11,138 nucleotides of DNA. Origin: Belnapia sp. (GTDB taxonomy: Bacteria; Pseudomonadota; Alphaproteobacteria; Acetobacterales; Acetobacteraceae). Below the pieces are notes generated by a model. The model saw only the letters and a program-made list of their open reading frames with translations, made no database searches and was not told the origin of the DNA. Below, piece after piece: positions 1 to 7,134 of this stretch. Location of the stretch: NCBI GenBank assembly GCA_028291445.1, contig JAQGIA010000538.1:1-11138 (forward strand). The letters run 5' to 3'. The position numbers were made by a program, and so were the translations under genes. Every line of letters starts with the position of its first letter. Within the stretch, counting starts at the first letter, position 1.

Positions 1-566
1 TGGATGCAGCGACCTGGCGCGCGGCGGGCCTGACGCCGGCGGACCGGACTGCCATCGCCGGGCTGGTCGAGATCTATAATCGCGGCAACCTCACTAACCT
101 GCTGCTGCTGACCGCGCTACGGCAAAGCCTCGATGGCCAGCAGCCGGCGGCATCGAAGGGCGCATCCACGACGGCACCCGATCCGCTGCCCGCGCCGCCG
201 CCATTGCCCCGGCTGGACGCGCTTGCCCCGGGCATTGCGGCACTGGTCGAGGGGCTCGCCGCCCGGCATCCCGGCGGTGTCGTGCCCAGCCTCTACCTGC
301 ACCTGGCCCATTGGCCACAGCTGCTGGCGGCGCTGCCGGCCTGGGCGGGGGAGCTGATCGAACCCGGCGCGATCGTCGCGGCACGGGACGCGACCCTGCG
401 GCTCGCCGCGATGGAGGCGGCGACGCTGCGGCCGGCGTTGGATGGGCTGGAAGCTGGCAAGCCAGGACAGCCGGCGCTGGCTGCGATCGAACGATTCACC
501 CAGCAGGTGATCCCCGCCATGGTGCCGGTCGGGCTCGGCCTGCGTCGGCTGCTCGCCCAGCCGTGA
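1..566 (+). CDS. DehI-family (group I haloacid dehalogenase fold) protein, C-terminal part
   Basis: The frame is open from the window edge (first full codon at 3) and gives 187 residues, so the N-terminus is missing; DehI of Pseudomonas putida is about 296 aa. Two segments resemble DehI as I remember it: residues 21-45, with IYNRGN followed by a Leu-run and TALRQS (DehI: FNYGNPKYLLLITALSES), and residues 66-110, with PLPRLDAL then LAHWPQLL (DehI: LLPLVDAT then LANWPKVL). DehI enzymes hydrolyse 2-haloacids through a water activated by Asp189, with Asn114 nearby. The Asn114 equivalent is present (N29, codon 87-89), but the Asp189 position reads Leu (L97, codon 291-293). The fold assignment is fairly secure; dehalogenase activity is doubtful. 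It is followed by a 72-bp gap and the next plus-strand gene. Confidence 0.7.
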   Translation, partial: DAATWRAAGLTPADRTAIAGLVEIYNRGNLTNLLLLTALRQSLDGQQPAASKGASTTAPDPLPAPPPLPRLDALAPGIAALVEGLAARHPGGVVPSLYLHLAHWPQLLAALPAWAGELIEPGAIVAARDATLRLAAMEAATLRPALDGLEAGKPGQPALAAIERFTQQVIPAMVPVGLGLRRLLAQP

Positions 567-638
567 TACCGGACATGCCGGCCGATCCGACACATCATCC
601 CCAGGATTCGTCTACCATCCGGCCTGGGAGACACATCC

Positions 639-1874
639 ATGCTGCAGCAGGATCGACTGGGAAGCTTTACGCCGCAGATGCCCGATCCGGCTGCCGGCGC
701 CGCTCCGGTGCTGGCGGGCTTTGGCCCGGATTGGATCCTGCTCACCGATGCACGGATCGGCACCGAGCGAATCGACTTCGTGCTGCTGCATCCGGCATTG
801 GGCGTGGCGCTGCTGCAGGTCGCACCGCACTGGACCGCGGAGGCGCCCGGCCTGCTGCGCCAGCGGCTGGCGGAAGCGCGGTTCGGCGCAATCTTCCATG
901 GCTATCTGCCCGTGGTGCATCGGATGCTGCGGCCTGGCGAGTTGCCGGCATTGCCGCGGCGGCTGACCGAAGCCTTCGCCGGCCAGCCGCCGCTCGATCT
1001 GCCCAGCGGCGATGCCTGGATGCAGGTGGTACGGCGAGCGCTAACCGGCGTGGCTGGAGCGGAGCTTGACCCCGCCTCGGCAGCTTTGCCCAAGGCACGC
1101 AGGCAGCGCGGCATGGCGGCCGGGCTGGTCCTGGCGGCCACGATGGCAGGCGTGATCCTGCTTACCCGACCGTGGTCAGCGGAGGTGCCGGAGCCGCTGG
1201 GGATCCTGGCCGTGGCCATCGCGTCAGCGGATGCGGCGGCCGCCGTTCAGGCGCCGGACAGCGGTACCGATGCGCCTTCGGCCGAGGCCTGGGGTGGGTC
1301 ACCGGCGATGCCGGCCGAGCCGCCACCCGATGCCGTGCCGCGCCTGGTGGAGATGCCGAAGGTCCAGGAGCCGGAGGTTCAGGCCTTATCGGCCGAGGTC
1401 CGGGTGGCCCCGGTAGCCGAAGTTCCGGTGGCCGTGGTCCCGCTGGTCGAGGCTCCGGTGGCCGAAGTCGCGCCGCCCGTGGCGTCGCCGGCCGATTCGG
1501 CCCCGATCAGCCTTGCGGCCGCTGCCACGAAGCCGGTCCTGCCCAGCATGGCCGAGCCGGCCCTCACCAACCCGGCCCTCACCACCCCGGCCGTCCCTCT
1601 GGCGCACCAGACCATGCTGCTGCGGCTTGGTGAGGCACGCCTGGCGCTCGGCGACGTCTCCGCCGCCCGGCGCTTCTTCGAACGGGTGGCCGAGGCGGGC
1701 AGCGCGGCCGGTGCGCATGCCCTGGGGGAGACCTATGATCCGGATGTACTCGCACGGCTGGGTGCCTGGGGCATCCGGCCGGACCCCGCCGCCGCCGCCA
1801 CCTGGTATCGGCGGGCGCAGGAATTGGCGGCACATGGCATATCGGCCAGCGCAAACCTGGAGACCGTTCGATGA
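639..1874 (+). CDS. Membrane-anchored protein with degenerate NERD-like N-terminus and Sel1/TPR-like C-terminus
   Basis: 411 aa, no named family recognised. The ATG follows GGGAG (626-630) with an 8-nt spacer. Residues 30-62 (DWILLTDARIG, then RIDFVLLHP and GVALLQV) look like the beta core of nuclease-related NERD/PD-(D/E)xK domains, with D46 in place but Q60-V61-A62 where ExK would be, so no catalysis is expected. A single hydrophobic helix at about 158-176, preceded by RRQR, should anchor it with the N-terminus in the cytoplasm. Residues 180-320 are a Pro/Ala/Val/Glu-rich linker with short repeats of PVAEV type. Residues 325-400 look like one or two Sel1/TPR-type helical repeats (GDVSAARRFFERVAEAG, then AATWYRRAQELAAHG). 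It overlaps the next gene by ATGA, which suggests translational coupling and a joint role at the inner membrane/periplasm. Domain calls are tentative. Confidence 0.8.
   Translation: MLQQDRLGSFTPQMPDPAAGAAPVLAGFGPDWILLTDARIGTERIDFVLLHPALGVALLQVAPHWTAEAPGLLRQRLAEARFGAIFHGYLPVVHRMLRPGELPALPRRLTEAFAGQPPLDLPSGDAWMQVVRRALTGVAGAELDPASAALPKARRQRGMAAGLVLAATMAGVILLTRPWSAEVPEPLGILAVAIASADAAAAVQAPDSGTDAPSAEAWGGSPAMPAEPPPDAVPRLVEMPKVQEPEVQALSAEVRVAPVAEVPVAVVPLVEAPVAEVAPPVASPADSAPISLAAAATKPVLPSMAEPALTNPALTTPAVPLAHQTMLLRLGEARLALGDVSAARRFFERVAEAGSAAGAHALGETYDPDVLARLGAWGIRPDPAAAATWYRRAQELAAHGISASANLETVR
1557..1595 (+). repeat. 15-bp tandem repeat inside the linker-coding region
   Basis: Two near-identical 15-bp units (CCGGCCCTCACCAAC at 1557-1571 and CCGGCCCTCACCACC at 1572-1586) are followed by a partial third (CCGGCCGTC). 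They encode PALTN-PALTT-PAV in the proline-rich linker. In-frame 15-bp units expand or contract without breaking the frame, so linker length may vary between strains. Confidence 0.6.
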
Positions 1875-2845
1875 CCCCAGCCCGCCGTGCGCTGCTGCTC
1901 GCCGCCCTTGCCGCCGGCACCGCCCGCCCGTTCGGGGCGCCGGCGGCGGCGCAGGGGCTGGCGGCCTCGCTCAATACGCTCAGCGTCCGGGCCAATGCCG
2001 GCACGGTCGGGGTCGTCTCCGGCGGGATCGACGGCACCTATGCCCGGATCGCCGCCGATCTGGCTGCGGTGCTGGATGATGGCGACCAGCTGCGGATACT
2101 GCCGATCCTCGGCAAGGGCTCGCTGCAGAATCTCAGCGACATCATGGTCCTGCGGGGCGTCGATATCGGCATCGTCCAATCGGACGTGCTGGCCTATGCG
2201 AAGCGGGAGCGGCTGCTGCCCGGGGTCGACCAGCTGATCCAGTACATCGCCAAGCTCTACGACGAGGAGGTGCATGTGCTGGCGGCGCCGGGGATCGGGC
2301 GGCTGGCCGATCTGGCCGGCAAGCCGGTCAATGTCGATGTGCGCGGCAGCGGCACGGCGATGACCGCGACCTTGGTGCTGGATGGGCTCGGGGTCCAGCC
2401 GCGGCATGTGCCGCAGGACAGCGCGCTCGAACAATTGCGGCGGGGCGAGATCGCCGCGCTGGTCTATGTCGCGGGCAAGCCGGCCCGGCTGTTCAGCGGC
2501 ATTCCGGCCAATAGCGGGCTGCATTTCCTGGCGGTGCCGGCGACCCCGGCGCTGCTCGAAACCTATCTCCCTTCCGCCCTGGCGGCGGCTGACTATCCGA
2601 ACCTGGTCGAAGGCGAGGCGGTCGAGACCATTGCGGTCGGCGCCGTCATGGCAGCCTATGCCTGGCCACCGAACAATGAGCGGCATCGCAAGGTCGCCCG
2701 CTTCGTCGAGGCCTTCTTCAGCCGTTTCCCGGATTTCCTGCGGCCGCCCCGCCACCCGAAGTGGCGCGAGGTGAACCTCGCTGCCCAGGTGCCGGGCTGG
2801 ACCCGCTTCGGCCCCGCCGCGGCACGGGTGGCGGCGACGCGCTGA
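1871..2845 (+). CDS. TAXI-family TRAP-type periplasmic solute-binding protein
   Basis: 324 aa. The ATG overlaps the upstream stop codon as ATGA, which fixes the start. Residues 1-28 form an export signal (ARRALLLAALAA, ending near PAAAQ); the RR pair makes Tat export possible. The mature protein has TAXI-type motifs: VVSGGIDGTYARIAADLA (48-65), where TAXI proteins bind ligand around G-x-Y; GKGSLQNLSDIMVLRG (81-96); and VDIGIVQSDVLAYA (97-110), followed by a second lobe with GKPVNVDVRGSGTAM (150-164). TAXI receptors normally deliver dicarboxylates or amino acids such as glutamate to a fused TRAP DctQM permease; no permease gene is present in the window. Pairing with the Sel1-like membrane protein suggests a sensory or assembly role, or use of a distant permease. 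The family call is firm; the ligand is unknown. Confidence 0.9.
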   Translation: MTPARRALLLAALAAGTARPFGAPAAAQGLAASLNTLSVRANAGTVGVVSGGIDGTYARIAADLAAVLDDGDQLRILPILGKGSLQNLSDIMVLRGVDIGIVQSDVLAYAKRERLLPGVDQLIQYIAKLYDEEVHVLAAPGIGRLADLAGKPVNVDVRGSGTAMTATLVLDGLGVQPRHVPQDSALEQLRRGEIAALVYVAGKPARLFSGIPANSGLHFLAVPATPALLETYLPSALAAADYPNLVEGEAVETIAVGAVMAAYAWPPNNERHRKVARFVEAFFSRFPDFLRPPRHPKWREVNLAAQVPGWTRFGPAAARVAATR

Positions 2846-2978
2846 AGCCGCTCGACCGGCCGGCGATGAACCCGTCGCATCCCGGCTACCGCAGGGCGAT
2901 ACGCCAACTGCCGGAGTGAGCCGAAACGATCGCCGCGGCGGTGCGTTGGCAGGGTCCCCCTCCGGATATCCATTGCTT

Positions 2979-4046
2979 ATGACGGATCAGGTCGAACGGC
3001 CCAAGCCACCCGGCTTCCCCGCACATGGCGCCACCGCGCTGCCGGCCGTCAGCGTCGATGCGGTCAATGCCGAACTGCGCACGCCGGAGGGCTTCCTCGG
3101 CGACCAGGCCAGCAGCGGTGCCTTCAAGCAGATCCTCGAGGCCTGGCGGAAGACGCTGAAGCGGGTGGATGACGAGGACCCGCTGGGCGAGGCGCCGACC
3201 GCCCGGATCAGCCGCCGCCAGCTCGACCGGCTGCTGGCCGAGGGCGATGCCGAGGTGGCCGGGCTGGTGCATGGCGTGGTCGAGGAATTCGCCCAGGGCC
3301 TCGCCACCGTCATCCGCCGGCTGCTGAAGCTGAAGGCCTGGCAGGACACCCAGCGCATCGTCGTCGGCGGCGGGATGCGCGGCAGCCGGGTGGGCGAGCT
3401 GGCGATCGGCCGTGCCGGCATGCTGCTGAAGGGCGAGGATATCGCCCTCGACCTGATTCCGATCCGGCACGACCCCGACGAGGCCGGGATGATCGGCGCC
3501 ACGCAGCTCGCGCCGCCCTGGATCTTCCTCGGCCATGATGCGCTGCTGGCGGTGGATATCGGCGGGTCCAATATCCGGGCCGGGCTGGTGCGGCCGCATC
3601 TGAAGAAGGCGCCGGACCTGTCTGCCGCCTGCCTCTGGGACAGCGAGATCTGGCAGCACCGGGAGGACAAGCCGGGCCGCGAGGCGGCCATCGACCGGCT
3701 ATGCGACATGCTGCGCGACCTGCTGCGCAAGGCGGAGAAGCGCGGCCTGGCGGTTGCGCCCTTCATCGGGGTCGGTTGCCCCGGCCAGATCGAAGCCGAT
3801 GGCAGCATCGCGCGGGGCGGGCAGAACCTGCCCGGCAACTGGGAAAGCAGCCGCTTCAACCTGCCCGGCCGGCTCTGCGAGGCCATCCCCACCATCGGCG
3901 GTCATCCAACCATGGTCGTCATGCACAATGATGCGGTGGTCCAGGGGCTCAGCCAGGTGCCCTGGATGGGCGACGTCGAACGCTGGGGGGTGCTGACTAT
4001 CGGCACCGGCCTCGGCAATGCGCGCTTCACCAACCGGGGAAAATAA
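2979..4046 (+). CDS. ROK-family protein with circularly permuted motif order
   Basis: 355 aa from ATG 2979; a GTG at 2916 would add 21 residues, and neither start has a good ribosome site. ROK proteins are sugar kinases or sugar-binding repressors of the actin/hexokinase fold. Here the segment that normally ends a ROK protein comes first: LLAEGDAEV (85-93), a helix with EEFAQGLATVI (102-112), RIVVGGGMRGSRVGEL (126-141), then HDPDEAGMIGATQLA (164-178). Only afterwards come the usual N-terminal motifs: the phosphate loop AVDIGGSNIRAGLV (191-204), GVGCPGQI (264-271), the catalytic-type Asp in HND (D318) and IGTGLGN (341-347). The protein stops eight residues later. The usual Zn-binding CxCGxxGC and the sugar-binding ExGH stretch are not seen. 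ATP binding is plausible; sugar kinase activity is uncertain. Confidence 0.85.
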   Translation: MTDQVERPKPPGFPAHGATALPAVSVDAVNAELRTPEGFLGDQASSGAFKQILEAWRKTLKRVDDEDPLGEAPTARISRRQLDRLLAEGDAEVAGLVHGVVEEFAQGLATVIRRLLKLKAWQDTQRIVVGGGMRGSRVGELAIGRAGMLLKGEDIALDLIPIRHDPDEAGMIGATQLAPPWIFLGHDALLAVDIGGSNIRAGLVRPHLKKAPDLSAACLWDSEIWQHREDKPGREAAIDRLCDMLRDLLRKAEKRGLAVAPFIGVGCPGQIEADGSIARGGQNLPGNWESSRFNLPGRLCEAIPTIGGHPTMVVMHNDAVVQGLSQVPWMGDVERWGVLTIGTGLGNARFTNRGK

Positions 4047-4058
4047 GGCCCCCGGTTG
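4031..4058 (+). other. Perfect 9-bp inverted repeat around the ROK stop codon
   Basis: CAACCGGGG (4031-4039) and CCCCGGTTG (4050-4058) pair perfectly across a 10-nt loop that contains the TAA stop (4044-4046). No T-run follows, so it is not a standard intrinsic terminator. It could slow exonucleases, support Rho-dependent ending, or be incidental in GC-rich DNA. Confidence 0.4.
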
Positions 4059-4117
4059 CCAGCCCCGGCCGCTGCGGCGATCCTCCCGCAACGGAGCCGC
4101 ATGGGACCTTGGACGCG

Positions 4118-4984
4118 ATGCATGATGTACTAAGCCGGGTCGTGGAAGCGCCTGCGGCCTCGTTGGCGCGGATCGATGGCGCGGCCCGGCGGCTCGGGAC
4201 GCCTTGCGGCGATGGGGAGATGGCCTGGCGGGTCTGGGGCAAGGGCCGGCCGCTGGTGCTGCTGCATGGCGGCTCCGGTTCCTGGCGGCATTGGGCCCGC
4301 AACGTGGAGGCGCTGGCGGTGGACCGGATGGTGGTCTGCCCGGACCTGCCCGGCCTGGGCGAGAGCGCCATGCCACCGCCTGCCGAGAGTCCTGCCCCGG
4401 TCGCGGCGCTGGTACGGCAAGGCCTGGCGGCGGTGATCGGTGCCGATACCACCTATGACCTCTGCGGCTTTTCCTTCGGTTCGCTGCTCGCCGGCCATAT
4501 CGCCGCCGAAGCCGGGCCGGAGCTGCGCAGCGTGACCCTGGTCGGGGCCGGGGCGCTCGGCCTGCCGCGCCAGATCACCCCGCTGGTCAAGGTCCGCAGC
4601 GAGGTCGGCGAGGCACGGGTGGCCGCCCATCGGCATAATCTGGCCAGCCTGATGTTCGCCGACCCGGCCGCCATCGACCCGCTGGCCCTGGCGATCCAGG
4701 AGGCCAACAGCGTCGCCGCACGCTTCCGCAGCCGCGGCTTCGCCAGCACCACCAGCCTGAAGGACGCCATCGCCCGCTGCACCGCCCCGGTCGCGCTGCT
4801 CTATGGCGAACGCGATGCGATCGCCTGGCCGGAGGTGGAACTGCGCTTCGCCGCGCTGCGGGAGGTTCAGCCGACGGCTTGGACCGGCGTGATCCCCGGG
4901 GCAGGGCATTGGGTCGCCTATGAGGCGGCGGCCAGCTTCAATGCCCTGCTGGCGGATATGCTGCGACGCAGACTGGGGGATTGA
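4118..4984 (+). CDS. Alpha/beta-fold hydrolase
   Basis: 288 aa from ATG 4118 (GGGA at 4103-4106, 11-nt spacer); a TTG at 4109 would add three residues. It is a classic single-domain alpha/beta hydrolase of usual length: oxyanion-hole turn LLHGGSGSW (48-56), strand and loop VVCPDLPGLGES (72-83), nucleophile elbow GFSFGS with S119, acid in YGERDAIAWP (D233) and catalytic His in GAGHWV (H264). All three triad residues are present, so it should be active on an ester, thioester or C-C bond; it resembles the MhpC/proline-iminopeptidase-like superfamily, but the substrate cannot be read from the sequence. There is no signal peptide, so it is cytoplasmic. It sits between the ROK gene and a Bug receptor gene, all on the plus strand, with a 67-bp gap before the latter. 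Confidence 0.88.
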   Translation: MHDVLSRVVEAPAASLARIDGAARRLGTPCGDGEMAWRVWGKGRPLVLLHGGSGSWRHWARNVEALAVDRMVVCPDLPGLGESAMPPPAESPAPVAALVRQGLAAVIGADTTYDLCGFSFGSLLAGHIAAEAGPELRSVTLVGAGALGLPRQITPLVKVRSEVGEARVAAHRHNLASLMFADPAAIDPLALAIQEANSVAARFRSRGFASTTSLKDAIARCTAPVALLYGERDAIAWPEVELRFAALREVQPTAWTGVIPGAGHWVAYEAAASFNALLADMLRRRLGD

Positions 4985-5029
4985 GCACCCGCAGGGCGGA
5001 TAGCCTCGCCGAACCGGTAATCCGGGATT

Positions 5030-5036
5030 AAGGAGG
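5030..5036 (+). promoter_or_regulatory. Strong Shine-Dalgarno AAGGAGG with long spacer
   Basis: AAGGAGG is the best ribosome site in the window, but it lies 15 nt before the ATG at 5052, longer than usual. No in-frame start codon lies closer, so it supports 5052 over the internal ATGs at 5091 and 5100. Confidence 0.55.
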
Positions 5037-5051
5037 CGGGCGTCAAATACC

Positions 5052-6080
5052 ATGCCGCAAGACGTGCTTCCGAGCACACACCAGGGTGGGATGCCGCAGA
5101 TGCGCGATGGAACCGGAAGCCTGGGGCGACGCAGCGCGCTGGGCGTGGCGCTTGGCATGGCGAGCCGCCCGGCCCTGGCCCAGTGGGTGCCGCCGCGCCA
5201 GATCCGGCTGGTGGTCCCCTTCTCGCCGGGCGGCGGCGCCGATACCACCGCCCGGCTGTTCACCGCGGCCTTCAGCGCCTTCTTCGGCCAGCCCGTCGTG
5301 GTGGAGAACCGGGCCGGTGCCGGTGGCACCATCGGAGCCGCCGAGGTCGCGCGCGCGGCCCCGGATGGCACCACCCTGCTGGTGGATGCAGCCAATCAGG
5401 CGGTGGCGCCCTTCATCTTCCGCAACCTGTCCTTCGACTACGTCACCGGCTTCACGCCGATCAGCCGGGTCACGGTCTATCCGCTGGTCGCCATCGTCCG
5501 GCCGGACAGCCCTTTCCGGACCCTGGCCCAGATCCTCGACAAGGCGCGGGCCGAGCCCGGGCGGGTGACCTACAGCTCCTCGGGCAATGCCGTCTCCAAC
5601 CACATCGCCACGGCGGTGCTGGCCAGCCGGGCCAAGGTGGAGCTGAGCCACGTGCCCTATCGGGGCGGCGGGCCGGCGCTCGCGGCGGTACTGGCGGGGG
5701 ATGTGGATTTCGGCTTCGCCACCGTCGCCTCGGCCGCGGCACTGGCGCAGGATGGGCGAGTCCGGGCGCTGGCGGCTTCCTCGGCGACGCGCATCCCGAG
5801 CCTGCCGGAGGTGCCGACCGTCGCCGAGCAAGGCTTTCCCGGCTACGACCAGAATGAATGGAACGGCGTTTATGGCCCCGCCGGCTTGCCGGGGGCCATC
5901 GTCGAGCGGGTCCATGCTGCCTGCCGGGCTGCCTTGGCCGATCCGCTGGTTGCCCAGCGGCTCACCGCCATCGGGGCGATCGGCCAGGGCAGCAGCCCCG
6001 CCGAGTTCACCGAATACTTGGCCCGCGAGCGGGCGGCCATGGCGCAGCTGGTACGTCAGGCGGGAATCACTGCGGACTGA
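5052..6080 (+). CDS. Bug-type tripartite tricarboxylate transporter substrate-binding protein (first copy)
   Basis: 342 aa. The N-terminus is long (about 43 residues) and has a Tat-like signal: GRRSALGVALGMASRPALA, with arginines 26-27 and cleavage probably after A43. The mature part begins with the Bug hallmark IRLVVPFSPGGGADTTARL (51-69), where D64 lies in the first ligand loop, then VVVENRAGAGGTIGAAEVA and APDGTTLL. A later VPYRGGGPALAAVLAGDVD (about 197-215) is the second typical motif. Length and layout match Bug receptors (about 320-330 aa), which bind carboxylates or related small acids in the periplasm for TctAB permeases; no tctA/tctB gene is here. It is convergent with the second Bug gene, 22 bp away. 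The ligand is unknown. Confidence 0.92.
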   Translation: MPQDVLPSTHQGGMPQMRDGTGSLGRRSALGVALGMASRPALAQWVPPRQIRLVVPFSPGGGADTTARLFTAAFSAFFGQPVVVENRAGAGGTIGAAEVARAAPDGTTLLVDAANQAVAPFIFRNLSFDYVTGFTPISRVTVYPLVAIVRPDSPFRTLAQILDKARAEPGRVTYSSSGNAVSNHIATAVLASRAKVELSHVPYRGGGPALAAVLAGDVDFGFATVASAAALAQDGRVRALAASSATRIPSLPEVPTVAEQGFPGYDQNEWNGVYGPAGLPGAIVERVHAACRAALADPLVAQRLTAIGAIGQGSSPAEFTEYLARERAAMAQLVRQAGITAD

Positions 6081-6102
6081 TCGGGACCGGCCGAAGCGGC
6101 GA

Positions 6103-7053
6103 TTAGGGCTTGGGCGCGCGGGCCATCAGCCCTTCCCAGCGCTCCACGTCGCGCTGCACATAGGCGGCGGATTCCGCCGGTGGCAGCGCCAGCACGCGGT
6201 CGACGCCGAGCTCGGTCCATTTGCGCCGCAGCGCATCCGACTGCTGCACCCGGGCGATGGCGGCATGGAGCGCGGATTTGATCGGCTCCGGCGTCTCGCT
6301 CGGCACGAAGACCGCCTGCCAGACCACCATCTCGGCCTCGACGCCTATCTCGCGCCAGGTCGGTACGTCGGGGGCCGCCGGGCTGCGCTCCGGCCCGGTC
6401 ACCGCGAAGGCCCGGGCCTGGCCGCCCTTGTAGGTCTGCAGCCCGGTAAGCGCGATGTCGAAGACCAGGCCGATGCGGCCGGCGGCGAGGTCGAGGGTCG
6501 CCGGCGCACCGCCGCGATAGGGGATTTCGTTCATTGCCAGGCCGGTCGTCTGCTGGAACAGCAGCGCCGCCATGCCGAGGGTGCCGCCGCCGCCGGTGCT
6601 GCCGAAATCGTACTTCCCCGGATTGGCGCGGACCTCCGCGATGAAGCCGCGGCCATCCCGGGCGGGGAAGCCGTTGGAAACCAGCATGACCATCGGCATC
6701 TCGGATAGGATGGCGATCGGCGAAAGCTGACGGATCGGGTCGACCGAGGCGTTCGGCACCACGGCCCGCAGCACCGCGTGGCTGGTATTGTTGAACAGGA
6801 TGGTATGGCCATCGGCCGGGGCGCGGATGACGAATTCGGCAGCGACCATGCCGGCGCCGCCGACCCTGTTCTCCACCAGCACCGGCTGGGGCAGCACCTC
6901 GGCCAGCGCCTGGGCCAGGACCCGGGCGCCGACATCCGTGGCGCCACCGGCGGTGAACGGCACCACCAGCCGTACCGGCCGTTCCGGAAAGACCTGCGCC
7001 TCACCCACGCCGGGCCAGACCGCTAGCGCCGCCACGACGAGCCACCGCACCAT
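6103..7053 (-). CDS. Bug-type tripartite tricarboxylate transporter substrate-binding protein (second copy)
   Basis: 316 aa from the ATG at 7053-7051, chosen because GGGGA (complement of 7059-7063) stands 5 nt before it and gives a compact signal peptide (MVRWLVVAALAVWPGVGEA, cleavage before Q). An ATG at 7074 would add seven residues but has only a weak AGG upstream. The mature part shows RPVRLVVPFTAGGATDVGAR (Bug signature, Asp at residue 40), VLVENRVGGAGMVAAEF, APADGHTILF and IPYRGGAPATLDLAAGRIG. It differs enough from the plus-strand Bug gene to expect another ligand. It lies downstream of the CoA-transferase gene on the same strand, suggesting uptake of an acid that the transferase activates. 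No permease subunits are present. Confidence 0.92.
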   Translation of the reverse strand: MVRWLVVAALAVWPGVGEAQVFPERPVRLVVPFTAGGATDVGARVLAQALAEVLPQPVLVENRVGGAGMVAAEFVIRAPADGHTILFNNTSHAVLRAVVPNASVDPIRQLSPIAILSEMPMVMLVSNGFPARDGRGFIAEVRANPGKYDFGSTGGGGTLGMAALLFQQTTGLAMNEIPYRGGAPATLDLAAGRIGLVFDIALTGLQTYKGGQARAFAVTGPERSPAAPDVPTWREIGVEAEMVVWQAVFVPSETPEPIKSALHAAIARVQQSDALRRKWTELGVDRVLALPPAESAAYVQRDVERWEGLMARAPKP

Positions 7054-7084
7054 TCGCTTCCCCACATATTCCATTCGTTCTGAA

Positions 7085-7118
7085 CCTATAGAAATAGATG
7101 AGGGTCGGGGAATATACC
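7085..7118 (-). promoter_or_regulatory. AT-rich patch, possible promoter of the second Bug gene
   Basis: Between the CoA-transferase stop and the Bug start, the minus strand reads GGTATATTCC and, 17-20 nt later, ATTTCTATAGG, clearly AT-rich against its surroundings. Either could be a -10 box, giving the receptor its own transcript besides read-through. No convincing -35 is seen. Confidence 0.3.
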
Positions 7119-7134
7119 TTCTCCCGGCCTTGCC

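Noticed and set aside
1733..2755. Long minus-strand open frame (340 codons) opposite the TAXI gene
   Set aside because: Arg/Gly/Asp-rich shadow translation typical of GC-rich DNA; the plus-strand frame has a signal peptide and TAXI motifs.
2846..2978. Possible terminator or regulatory RNA before the ROK gene
   Set aside because: Only a weak 6-bp inverted repeat (GCCAAC 2903-2908 / GTTGGC 2945-2950) with a 36-nt gap; nothing convincing.
4130..5395. Minus-strand open frame of 421 codons across the hydrolase and first Bug gene
   Set aside because: It spans two well-supported genes on the other strand and shows no family motif.
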